The position numbers and the translations under genes are program-made. The notes beneath the pieces are model-generated. The model saw only the letters and a list, made by a program, of their open reading frames with translations, had not been told where the DNA came from and ran no database searches. Positions 40,201 through 52,200 of a DNA stretch of 64,000 bases are shown here, in pieces. How positions within the stretch are numbered: the first letter of the stretch is position 1; each line of letters opens with the position of its first letter. The stretch is taken from assembly GCF_030867095.1 (NCBI RefSeq), contig NC_081826.1, positions 40,712,001-40,776,000 of the forward strand, written 5' to 3'. Source of the stretch: Alligator mississippiensis. Its lineage: Eukaryota > Chordata > Crocodylia > Alligatoridae.

Positions 40201-43200
40201 TAAGGGCTAGGAGTATTTGACTGGGGCAGAGAGTATAGCCTGGTCCCTGGTGCACAGATATCCCTTCCAACTCCGATTCCCTGCTGTTTTTACAAAGGAG
40301 CTCACAGGCGAGTGTCTCATACTTGTTATATAATGTGTGGATCAGATTCTGAGCTGGAGAATCAAAAGACCTGGGATTATGTGCAAACTGAGGTTCTCCC
40401 TGTTTACTTCCTGATTATATTAAACTACTTGTTTTGGAAATGCTAAAAAGAACCCTTAAATACAAAGCTACTAATACAGGCCTAAGAGCAATTCAAGTTG
40501 CTCAATAAAACATAAATAATTTTGAATATTTTCCCCAGTGTTCTAACGAACTAAATCATGTTGCTTTAGTAGGGTGCGGTTCAGCGAGTTGCTGATCTAA
40601 CTGCAGCACAGAGGAGGGGGAGTGTATATTCCCAATCCTTTTGGGTTTTAAAAGTGTATGTTTTATATATGCCTTTATTGGAATTGAGAAAAGAAAAGGA
40701 AAAAATGATCTGTGCCTTTGGCCCTAGATTAAGATTTTATGTTCTTCAAATGTTAAGCAGTCAAAGTATGACTCTTGCTGAGTGACTCAAGTTTCTCATG
40801 TTTCAGATAAACCGCTATGTGGTATATCCTGGGCCTGTATTATGAAGGAGGTTAGATGACATAATTCTAATGTTCTGTCCTGGTTCTGAAATCCATTACT
40901 AGAAGTAGCTACAGTATTTCCTTTTCTATTTCCCTTTTTCTCAGTGAAAGTGGCATATGTTACCTTCACAGATTCGTTTTTTTAGCTTTTCACTTATCTC
41001 CCCCATGGAGCTGAAATCCTGAGCATAGAAGAGATGCTTGTCTGATGGCTCAGAAGCAATTTCCCGCAGTTCTTCCTCAATTGCTTTTCCTATTCCAACG
41101 GCATAGATGGTTATACCTGGGTGCAAAAAAAAAAAAATGCATTCTATTCCTAGAGCAACATTCAGATCCTCTGCCCATCTGAAAGGAAAATGCAAGTATT
41201 AATTACCTAGCATCACAAATATGGATACAAAGATGGCGTTTGGATAATTCCAGCTACACATTGCTTAGGTGTTGCACTCAGCAGCTCCACCACCAGAACT
41301 TCTGGTGGCAGACAGCAGCTTCCCCACCAGGTTGGGCAGACTGTGTGCATGCTCATGTGCTTCTGGCCAGTCTGCACAGCAGCTGGGCCACCACAACACA
41401 AAGGGCACTTCAGGAAGGCATGAGCTGCTGAATAGGCCTTGGCAGCTGACTGGAGGTCTGGTAGTGTTTCTCACACCATCAGTTGGCTGCTGGATGGCAG
41501 CAGAAGCCTTACTTTGTTTGTTGAGATACTGTAACTCTGCCAGCAGAGGTGCTGCACACACCAGTGGCAGAAATATAGTGCAGAGTAAGCCCTTAAGTTC
41601 TGTGTTGTTCTAGTAATGGAGTGCTTTACTGTTGATTTTATTAACCAGAAATGTTCCAGTTTAAGAAACCCTAGAGGCTTGGCTACCACTGATAAATGAA
41701 CCCTGACAGAGCAGATGCAGGGAGAGAAAACAGTTTGGATCAACCTAAGCAGTGGCACTGACAGCCCCTAGGAGGGAAATTGGGACATTACATACACACA
41801 AGTCTTTTTAAAATTTTTTTAAGGCAGTGGCTTCTAGCTTGCTTGGTCTCCTGGGCCAGTTTTGGACTATTGGGCTCCATAGGTGATAGGGCAGGCAATG
41901 GCTTTTACCTCTCTGGGTACCTGAGCTATTGTATTGACACAGGGATACTGCCACCTTGAGGAGCTGCACCAGCCAGATCTGGCCCATGGTCTGTATGTTT
42001 GAAGTGCCTAGTTTCAGGGGATTAATACTCTTTTTCATCCTGAGAGCTGGGCTGGGGGAAATAGCTCTCAATTTCCTCTCACCAGGGGGATGTCAAACAC
42101 ACTGCATGTAAGATGCAGCACTCCTCATATCCCTTATTTCAGCAGCTGGCATGAAACTTGTAGTCTAACCTGAGTAAAGTAGAACCTGAATCATTCAGAG
42201 CTGGGTAGTTCACAACCCACTTAGTGGATAGAAGGTTGCTGAGGCATATATTCCAAAGAGCACCTCTTCTCCATGCAGATTGAGCGCAGCTATGGCTGTG
42301 CACAGCTGACTGGAATGCCCTTTGAAATAAAAGCTGCAGCTATGACACCTCAGTGATTTCCCCCATAGGGGTATACAGAGCCACAGCAACTACCTAACTA
42401 GTTCACAAATCTTCATCTTCAGAAAAGGGTAAGGAACCTACCCTGAGAAGTATCCAGGTTCTACTATACTTGTTTCTGGTTATGTGAGGCCTGGCATTAG
42501 AAAATGCCCTCACTGTACTGATGCCCTGGATTTTTAAGAATAATGTTTAATGTTGACCTATCAGCAAAATGTCACTATGAAATTAATTCATGATATTTGG
42601 CTGAGATCCTAGCTGTTTTGAAAAACTCATGCAGCAATAATCTTTCAAGGCTGGAAGCTCTTTGTAAGAAAAAACTTCACATAAAAGGCATCAGATAGCC
42701 ATGCCTCTATGCTTTGTTTCAGGTAAAATGTAGGGTATAGAGTTTGCATATGTTCTTTCTTTGTTACTGGTTGATAACATCTGAGTACCCACTCTGAATT
42801 CTATCGCTTGCCCTTCTGGCAGTGCAGAAGGGCATGATGATATAATAAATGCATCTTGTCTATCTCCTATCTCCACTTTCAACATTGTACTTATTTTATA
42901 AGCACTGTCCTTATTTTCTATGAAGATTGTGTCTGACATTGTGCTAGCCAGGAAAATAAAACATCCAACATATTACAGAGGCCGATTCAGTTTAATGAAT
43001 GGACCATTCATGCTGAAGTCTGTTGCTTTTTAAAGACTTGTTGATATCAGTAATAGAACATTCAGGGCCAAATTCATACTCATAGAGACATAGCCTACAA
43101 TGGGATTACACTGGGGAGGTATTTGGCTCACAGTGTCTCACATGCAAGTATATGTGATCCAATACTGATGTGTTCTTTAGTAAAAGTGGGGCTGACTTGC

Positions 43201-46200
43201 ACTGCTTTCCAAATCCTCTATTCACAAAGTCTGCGTGGTTTGATGCAGACTTCCAGACCCTACTTATCTTAGTACTAAAACCATGAGTTTCCAGTTTAAT
43301 TTTCAAAAGTTTAAAAAGAGGCATTCTATGAATTTTTTTGAGACTGCAAGCTGTTGTCCCTACTCTGAACATTACCCCACTGCTCCTTTCTCATCTTGTA
43401 ATTTTACTTTCTCCCTTTCTTCTCATTACAAGAGGGACATCACCTGGGCTACAAGAATTGGTGTCACTGCTTGCATTCAGCTGTGCATTGCTTGATCAAG
43501 TAATAAAGTGGGAAGTGATAATGGATTCAAGTATCCCTAGGGGTTTGGCAACTGTATTTGTCACAGTCCATCACCCCACAGTATTAGAAGAACTGTTAAT
43601 AAAATAGGATTTGATTGTTTTGAGGGAAAAAAATCCCCCCCCCCCCTTTTTGTGGAAAGTTTGCAATTCTTACAGTCAGCTCTGCATGCAGAAACAATGA
43701 TTCTTGTTACCGGTAACTGATCAGAATGGATTTCTGCCATCTTGCTCCTAGAGTAGAAATTTACAGGTATACAGAACCATGTTTACTGGTCAAAATCACC
43801 AGTCTTTGTTTAAATCTAAACATAACCTGTCATGCAGCTAGACAGACCTCTACATGCTCCTTTTTCCCTACAAGGACAGTAGATAGGGACAATAAAGCAA
43901 TTTATAATTAATTCCAAATCTGTGATGTACTCTAACAATAGTAGTATGCAATATGGCATCTCTGCCAGGTTGTTCTCCAGTGGAATGGTGCATGTATGAT
44001 ATTTTGAGACTGTGTGTGATAGGAATATTTAATTCTTCATCCAGATTAAGTTCCTCTATGCATACATCCAAAGCATGGCACAATATTCAAGGTAAGCAAG
44101 GAAACTATTGTGTACTGAAGTACGCAACCCCCGAAGGTTCAACGTGTAATTCTTTGTAGTAAAACTGATTCTCTCTGGCAGAGGCTGCAGCAGTACATGC
44201 ATTAGCCAGTGTCTTGATCAAGGTACATTGGAACATTTTATTCATAATACTACCCTTAAAAACAGTGATGAAGAAATTGCAGCTTACCATTCTGCTTTGC
44301 TTTGCCAGCCCACTCAGAGACTTCATCTTGGGCTCGTCCATCTGTAAACACAATACAGACTCGAGGGACCCTTGATAAAAATGGCCTTGCTCCTTCTGCT
44401 TCAGTAAAGCTTCTCTCAAACATTTGTTTCAGGGCTAGTCCAGTCATGGAACCTTTCCCCATGTATTTCATTTGGGATACAGCCTTTTTCATTTCCTTGG
44501 CTGTGTTGAATTGTCTTAATGTAAACTCTGTGCGGACTTGGGTGGAATACTGAAGCAAACCAACTCGAGCAGATTTGGAAGAAATCTCAAGTGAATCCAA
44601 GATTCCAGAGACAAACTGTTTCACAATTTCAAAATTATCCTGCCCAAGACTTTTTGAACCGTCAATCACAAACACCAGATCAATTGGGCCTTCAGTACAT
44701 CCTGCATGAATAAGATAAAAGCAAAAAATTAAGATAGCAAGACGGACCAGTGATTAGGGCTTTAATCTGGAACTTGGCACCTGCATTAAACTCCTCTCCT
44801 GTGAGCCTGAGAAAGTCAATAGGGCATGATTTTCAAAGGTGTTTAGATACCTAAGTCTCACAATTAATAACAACCTGTCCTTACCCTGCAGCTCTTTCCA
44901 AGCCCTGTGCCCCTAATTGGGGAGCCAGGGCCAGGAGCTCCCTGCTGCTGGGGCAGGGGGACATTGTTCCTGGCCCAGTGCTCCCTGCCAGCTCCTGAGC
45001 TAGCACCCAGTTGGAGCCTGGAGCCCCCCCTGGTGGCACCATGGGCCCACTGCAGGGCTGTAGGGAACTGGATGCAAATCTGTCCCTTAATTCCTGCTTG
45101 TGTAGACAGCTGCCAAAAACCCTTACTTTGGAGTATCTTACACCAGAGTAAATTTAGGCTGGAGGAAATGCATGTGTAGACATGCCCTTTGTGTTTTAAC
45201 CCCATTTTGTAAAACAGAAAATCACTGGTAATACATTGCTAAGTCCCAGGAGTACTGTGATGCTGAATTTGCTAATGCACTGAAAATCTTAGATATTACC
45301 TTGACCAGTGCCATGGCAAGTGTTTAAATCAATGTACTAATAGTTCATTATCAATTTAACAAGAAATAAATTATTATAACTTATTATGAAGTTTTTCTCT
45401 GCTGAATATCCTATTTAAATAACTATATTTTTTATTTCATGTTACTATTTATGCTGTCTTTTCATCTGAAACTTTAGGTTTTTTTCCTTACTACTTGAGT
45501 AAGGCATAAAAATAGTGAAGAAAATTAATGAGGATTAAATATCATTACTTCTAAATTCATCATTCCCATAGAAATGGACTCTTATCGAGAATGGACAGAA
45601 AAAAAATGAATACATGTGTTTAAATAGTTTTAGGTCATTCCTGTAATATTCACCATCAAACTTCACACCAATTTTTGAGGGAAATTTGTCTGGGGGAAGA
45701 CTATGAGATTCATGCCTTTATTTTGAGACATTTCCAATATCTCCTTTGTCTGTACCCAATTAACTTTGACTTCTTAATTTTATCAGCGTCAGGATCAGCA
45801 GACTCAGAATACTGATCTGCTAGGCCAGGGGCTGGCAAAATATACCCCAAAGGGTGGATCAAGCCTGCTAAGCACTTTCATCCAGTCCACAGAGCCCACC
45901 AACAAATTGTGCCCTGCCCAGCCCTTCTGCCAGTGAGGTTGGGAGCAAGGCATCCATGCATACACCCCCCCCCCCCAAACATACCCTATTGCCTTGCTTC
46001 CACCCGCATGGGGGGGAAGGGACTGGCCCAGCCAGCATTCAGCTTCTGTGCGCAGTTGCTGCTGCCACTGCTCCAACCACCAGGGACCTACTCTGCTTCT
46101 CTGGTCTCCTGCTGGCTCTGGTCTCCGGGCAGCAGGTAGGGAAGCAGCAGGGTTGGGGCTGCAGCTGGGTCTGAGCAAGTGTAGAGGTTGGGGATGGAGC

Positions 46201-49200
46201 TGGGGCTGGTAGCAGTGTGGAGCCCGTGCCCAGGGGGGTAGTGGCAGCACAGAACTTGGCTGGGCGCCATGTGGGTGTGCGAGGGAGGAGGGGGGAGTGT
46301 GGGGACCGCCCCCCCCTCCCATACCACACAGCCTTAGCAGGTGTGGGCAGCAGTGGCAGCAGCAGGTGGGGTGCTTAGGGTGCAGGCGCCCAGTGGGGCA
46401 TGGCTCCAGCCAGTGCTGCACATCACAGTGAGGGATGCAGCCTCCATTGGGCCACCTGTATCGCTGGCTCTCCGTCACTCAGCAGCTAGGCTGTTTTGTT
46501 GATAATAATGTATTTAGCATATTTTTCATGGTAACACTTTAAAAATTAACCTAATATAAATATCAACTAGGACTTTGTCCTGCTTACAATTTGGCATAGC
46601 TATTCAGAATACAACTACATATTGGGATATAGCTGTATTCTTTAAGTAATATAAAACATTGTTATTGCTTATATGTAACTAACATTTAAAAGATAACTTC
46701 CTTATATTGTTTAGATGGTAACTCATTGTTGCACTGCTTATTACAACTTGAAGAAAGAGACAAGTGATCTTTTGTTATATTTTGCAAAAGACTTCTACTG
46801 ACTGCTGAACAGAGTATGGCACACAAAAGACCAATGGAGTTAGCTAGCTGAGTTGTCAGAAGAGGAAGGTAGGTGTGAAAGATTCCTACTGCTGGACTCC
46901 CTCTAAAAGTGGGTGGGGGAGGTAGCTTGTGTGAGAGGCAGCTGACAACACAAGCACTTCTCCAACAAAATGCAAATGGAAGCTAGTAGTCTCAAGATGA
47001 AGGTAGCAGCACTGCAAGAGCTGGGGCCAGGGTAAAATCAGCTGATCCTTGGAGAAGAGACTGGCTGTTGACCACTTGGCTATCACAACCAAATCCTCTA
47101 TCTCTAAAGGTCAGGAAATAAAATCTCAGGGAACAGCTTGCTACTTCCTTAAGCAGTAGGACAACTGTCAGGGGAAGCCATGAAAACTTTCTTTGTAGGT
47201 TTTCAGGAAGAGGCTAAACAGTTATCTGCTTGGGATGGTACAGGAACTGTAAAATTACGTGCCTGTGCAGAGTTAGACTAGATGGCTCATGAAATCCCTT
47301 CTTATGGGGATATCCCACTGCAATGCAATCCTGGTAATAAAAGGGGAGGAATGTATCCCAGTTGCTGGGAAGGAGGGACCTAATATCCCAAAGGTTAGGC
47401 AGCTGTTCTACAGAGGAGAATCTGGTAGATATAGAAGATCACAAACCTAGTGTTAGTCAGCAATCTGATCTTGTTGCATAAAAATGAAACCTCATTCAGG
47501 GATATATTAACGGGCATAAAATATGCAGGAAAATCATTACTCTTCTTTAACTGGTACAGGTAAGGCCTTGGCTGAAGTACTGTATTCAGTTTGCTCACTG
47601 TAAGATGTAATTAGCAAGAGTCCAGTGGAGAGCAATAACAATGATTACAGACTTATAAATCGTGACCCATGAGGACAAGATGAGTAAAATTTGTTATTTC
47701 TAAGAAGGAGAAGAAAAGATTTAGAAATAAGCATTATTATACTTTATTTTATAAAACCAATTCTTCTTACTTTCTTAATAAGTATTGCTTACAAAGGCTT
47801 CAAATTGAATTTTCCATTTTGGTCAGGTATGCCTTGTGATTTCTTAAAAGTTTTGAAGAAGCCATACCGGATCAATTTACTTTACACTAAAAGGCATGAA
47901 TACTGAAGACAGAATTAAACATATTAAAGATCAAAATACTTACTTCTGCACTTCTTCCCATCGATGTCTAAGACAAATCCTTTGTAACACTTGCAGATGT
48001 ATGAATCATCATTGTTAACACAAACATGCTCACAGCTGTGGTCAACAGATTTACAGATATCTTCACCTGATAATAGTTTTGATATTTAATATAGCATCCC
48101 ATTTAAAGCACTTCTGTAAATTCAAAGATTACAAGGACAATATTCCAAGAAAAGGATTCTGATCTTCTTTGTGTATAACGACATATGCAAATAAATGTCA
48201 GGTTACTAACTTCAGCAAGTTTTCCCATTGTCTCTTAATATGAATTCCTCATTGCACTGGCAGGTATATAAATTGTTAGTATTAATGCAAACATGCTCAC
48301 AGCCATGGTCAATGGACTTACAGAGGTCTTTATCTGTGAATTGTTAAGAAGGTTTGCTAATTAAATCACTTTTACAAATGCAACCAGCATAAGGACGATC
48401 TTCCAGTTAAAGGAAAACTGAAGTTTCTTCTCTTCTTATCTGCTGAAGACACAACTGTATGGTAAAGATCAAGCTACTTACTTCTGCATGTTTTCCCATC
48501 CTCTCTTAATATGAATCCTTCGTGGCACTGGCAAATGTATGAACTATCAATATTAACGCAAAGATGTTCACAGCCATGGTCAATTGAATTGCAAACATCT
48601 TTATCTGAAAATAATTGAGAGCACTTGCTTGTTAAAACACTTCTTGGAAAAAGAGAGATTACTAATTAATCTTCTATTAAAGATCAGGCTACTTACTTCT
48701 GCAAGTTTTCCCATCCTCTCTTAGTATGAATCCCTTATGGCACTGGCAAATGTATGAACTATCAATATTAACGCAAAGATGTTCACAGCCATGGTCAACT
48801 GAATTGCAAACATCTTTATCTGAAAATAATTGAGAGCACTTGCTCGTTAAAACACTTCTTGGAAAAAAAGAGATTACTACTTAATCTTCTATTAAGGATC
48901 AGGCTACTTACTTCTGCAAGTTTTCCCATCCTCTCTTAGTATGAATCCCTCATGGCACTTGCAGATGTATGAGTCATTACTGTTAATACACACATGTTCA
49001 CAGCCATGATTGATTGATCTGCAGAGGTCTTTCTCTGAAAATTTTCAGCGAATTTGATAGTTAAAACTCTTCTTGAGATGCCTAGATTACTAGATCAAAG
49101 ATAATCCTCTAATAAACTTCAAGCTACTTACTTCTACATGTTTTTCCATCCTGTCTCAGTATGAAACCCTCACGGCACTTGCAGATGTATGAGTTGTCAC

Positions 49201-52200
49201 TGTTAACACACACATGTTCACAGCCGTGGTTGACTGATTTGCAGAGGTCTTTATCTGAGAATTGTTAAGAAAATTTGATAGTTAAAACTTTTCTCGAGAT
49301 GCCCAGATTACTAGAACAAGGATAACCCCCAATAAACGGCAGGCTACTCACTTCTACATGTTTTTCCATCCTGTCTCAGAATGAATCCCTCACGGCACTT
49401 GCAGATGTATGAGTTGTCACTGTTAACACACACATGTTCACAGCCATGGTTGACTGATTTGCAGAGGTCTTTATCTGAGAATTGTTAAGAGAATTAGATA
49501 GTTAAAACTTTTCTCGAGATGCCCAGATTACTAGAACAAGGATAACCCCCAATAAACGGCAAGCTACTCACTTCTACATGTTTTTCCATCCTGTCTCAGT
49601 ATGAATCCCTCACGGCACTTGCAGATGTATGAGTTGTCACTGTTAACACACACATGTTCACAGCCGTGGTTGACTGATTTGCAGAGGTCTTTATCTGAGA
49701 ATTGTTAAGAAAATTTGATAGTTAAAACTTTTCTCGAGATGCCCAGATTACTAGAACAAGGATAACCCCCAATAAACGGCAGGCTACTCACTTCTACATG
49801 TTTTTCCATCCTGTCTCAGAATGAATCCCTCACGGCACTTGCAGATATATGAGTTGTCACTGTTAACACACACATGTTCACAGCCGTGGTTGACTGATTT
49901 GCAGAGGTCTTTATCTGAGAATTGTTAAGAGAATTGGATAGTTAAAACTTTTCTCGAGATGCCCAGATTACTAGAACAAGGATAACCCCCAATAAACGGC
50001 AGGCTACTCACTCCTACATGTTTTTCCATCCTGTCTCAGTATGAATCCCTCATGGCACTTGCAGATGTATGAGTTATCGCTGTTAACACACACATGTTCA
50101 CAGCCGTGGTTGACTGATTTGCAGAGGTCTTTATCTGAGAATTGTTAAGAGAATTTGATACTTAAAACTCTTCTCGAGATGCCCAGATAACTAGAACAAG
50201 GATAACCCCCAATAAACAGCAAGCTACTCACTTCTACATGTTTTTCCATCCTGTCTCAGTATGAATCCCTCATGGCACTGGCAAGTATATGAATCATCAT
50301 TATCAACACAAGCATGCTCACAGCCATGGTTGACTGATTTGCAGATGTCTTTACCTGGGAATGGTTTAGCTAATGTTTAATGCAGTTTCCTAATGGAATA
50401 TTTTTATAAACTTACAGGGCTAATTATACAAGTAAAGGGAGACAGGAAGCAGAATATCTGGAAGTGAATCTGTAAATTTTTGAGTAATGTCAGATGGTTA
50501 TTTATGTGGGACATTAGTTTATCTCCTATACGTAAAAAGGAAATGCATCATTTGGATTGCCTTCATTTGGAAAGTAATCTTCTTGGACTAGGGACAGAAG
50601 TTACACACAAACTGGTTTAAGTGATCAGAAACTAGTTTAAACCTGTAACAGAACAGAAGTTGAGTGCACATAAACCAGTTTGAAAATGGCTGAAACTGTT
50701 TTAAGATAAACCTGGTTGAATGTAGTATCAGACAGACTTAATTCATTGAGGTCAAACTGGTTTATGTAATTTCTGTCCCAGACCCCTTCCTGGTTTAAGT
50801 TAAATCACAGTCCCCCAGCATGCCTTGCAGCTCTGGGCTGGGATATCTGCTCCAGCAGAGCAGGGATGGCCCCACCCCCTGCTCTCTAGCCAGAGCAGTG
50901 AGGGCTGGCTGATAAGGGGGTAGGGGTGGGAAGGACTAAATGACCTTCTGAGGTCCCTTCCAACCATAATTTTCTACGATTCTATGGAAGTTGACACATT
51001 TAAAATAGGAGGCAAATTTATAACATGGAGAATTATTATCCACTGGGACAATTCACTAAGGGAAATTTGGTCGATTCTTTATCATAGGCAATTTTCAAAT
51101 GAAGATTGGCTGTTTTTTTTTTTAAAGAAATGCCTACTTGAGATAATTAAATCAGGAAAGGCCTATGGCCTGTGTTAGGCAAATTAGATTAGATTATCAC
51201 AGAGTTCCCTTTTGGCCTTATTAATCTAAAAAAAATTGTCCATTAAAGGGCTGTGAGATCCCAATGTACAGTGGAGATCAAGCTACTTACTTCGACATGT
51301 TTTCCCATCCTCCTTCAGTTGGAATCCTTTATGGCACTGGCAAATGTATGAATCATCAGTATTAACACAAACGTGTTCACAGCCATGGTTGATTGACTTG
51401 CAGATGTCCTTGTCTAGGGATAGTTTAGATGACATTTAATACAGTTGGCTAGCTAAAACACTCTTCATAGAAATACAGGTTACAGTGATAAGAATAATTA
51501 TTGTACACTGAAAGGGATGTGAAGTTACTTCTTCTTTTCCTGCTGAAGACCCAGCAAATATATGGCTACTTACTTCTACAGGTTTTCCCATTTTCCCTCA
51601 GTATGAATCCATCATAGCACTGGCAAGTATAGGAATTGTCACCACTAACACAAACGTGTTCACAGCCATGGTCAACTGAATTGCAAACATCTCTATCTGA
51701 AAATAATTGAGGAGTTTTCTAGTTAAAACACTTTTACAAATGCATACATTACAAGGTTAATATTCTATTAAAGATCAGGCTGCTTAGATACTTACTTCTG
51801 CAAGTTCTCCCGTCTTCTCTTAGTGCAAATCCATCATGGCACTTGCAGATGTATGAATTATCAGCATTAACACACACATGTTCACAGCCATGATTCACTG
51901 ATTTGCAAATGTCTTTTCCTGGGAATAGTTTAGATATTTAATACTGCTTCCTAATTAAAACAGAGGTATAAATGCAAATCCCATAAAGTAAAAAAGCAAT
52001 GAAATTCTTCCGCTGCTTTTTTTTTTTTGTCTGCCTCACACACACAAATATAAGACAGAACAGTTACTTACTTCTGCATGTTTTCCCATCCTCTGTCAGG
52101 GTAAATCCCTCACGGCATTTGCAGACATATGAATTGTCAATATTAACACAAATATGCTCACAACCATGGCTGATTGACTTGCAGACATTTTTACCTGGTA

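Larger units (their letters stand above)
48912..50354 (-). repeat. MATN2: 220-bp tandem array of EGF exon plus short intron
   Basis: Exon low ends at 48912, 49132, 49352, 49572, 49792, 50012 and 50232 are spaced exactly 220 bp apart: 123-nt exon plus 97-nt intron. The introns share GTTAAAACTTTTCTCGAGATG and neighbouring text nearly letter for letter. Two further units at 215-bp spacing (48482, 48697) precede it. Confidence 0.96.

Noticed and set aside
41290-41308. CCACCAGAA-C-TTCTGGTGG palindrome
   Set aside because: Short, isolated, no flanking structure or function visible.
45804-46478. 224-codon minus-strand frame
   Set aside because: Lies in a GC-rich repeat opening with a hAT-like terminus. 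Composition is low-complexity Pro/His/Ala with no domain.
48482-50354. Regularly spaced repeats suggestive of a CRISPR array
   Set aside because: Repeats are 123-nt EGF exons with splice signals and conserved introns, in a vertebrate gene.
50588-50783. Apparent short MITE closed by GTAATTTCTGTCCCAG
   Set aside because: The homology with 10359-11115 continues past 50783, so that motif is internal and the pairing is probably chance.
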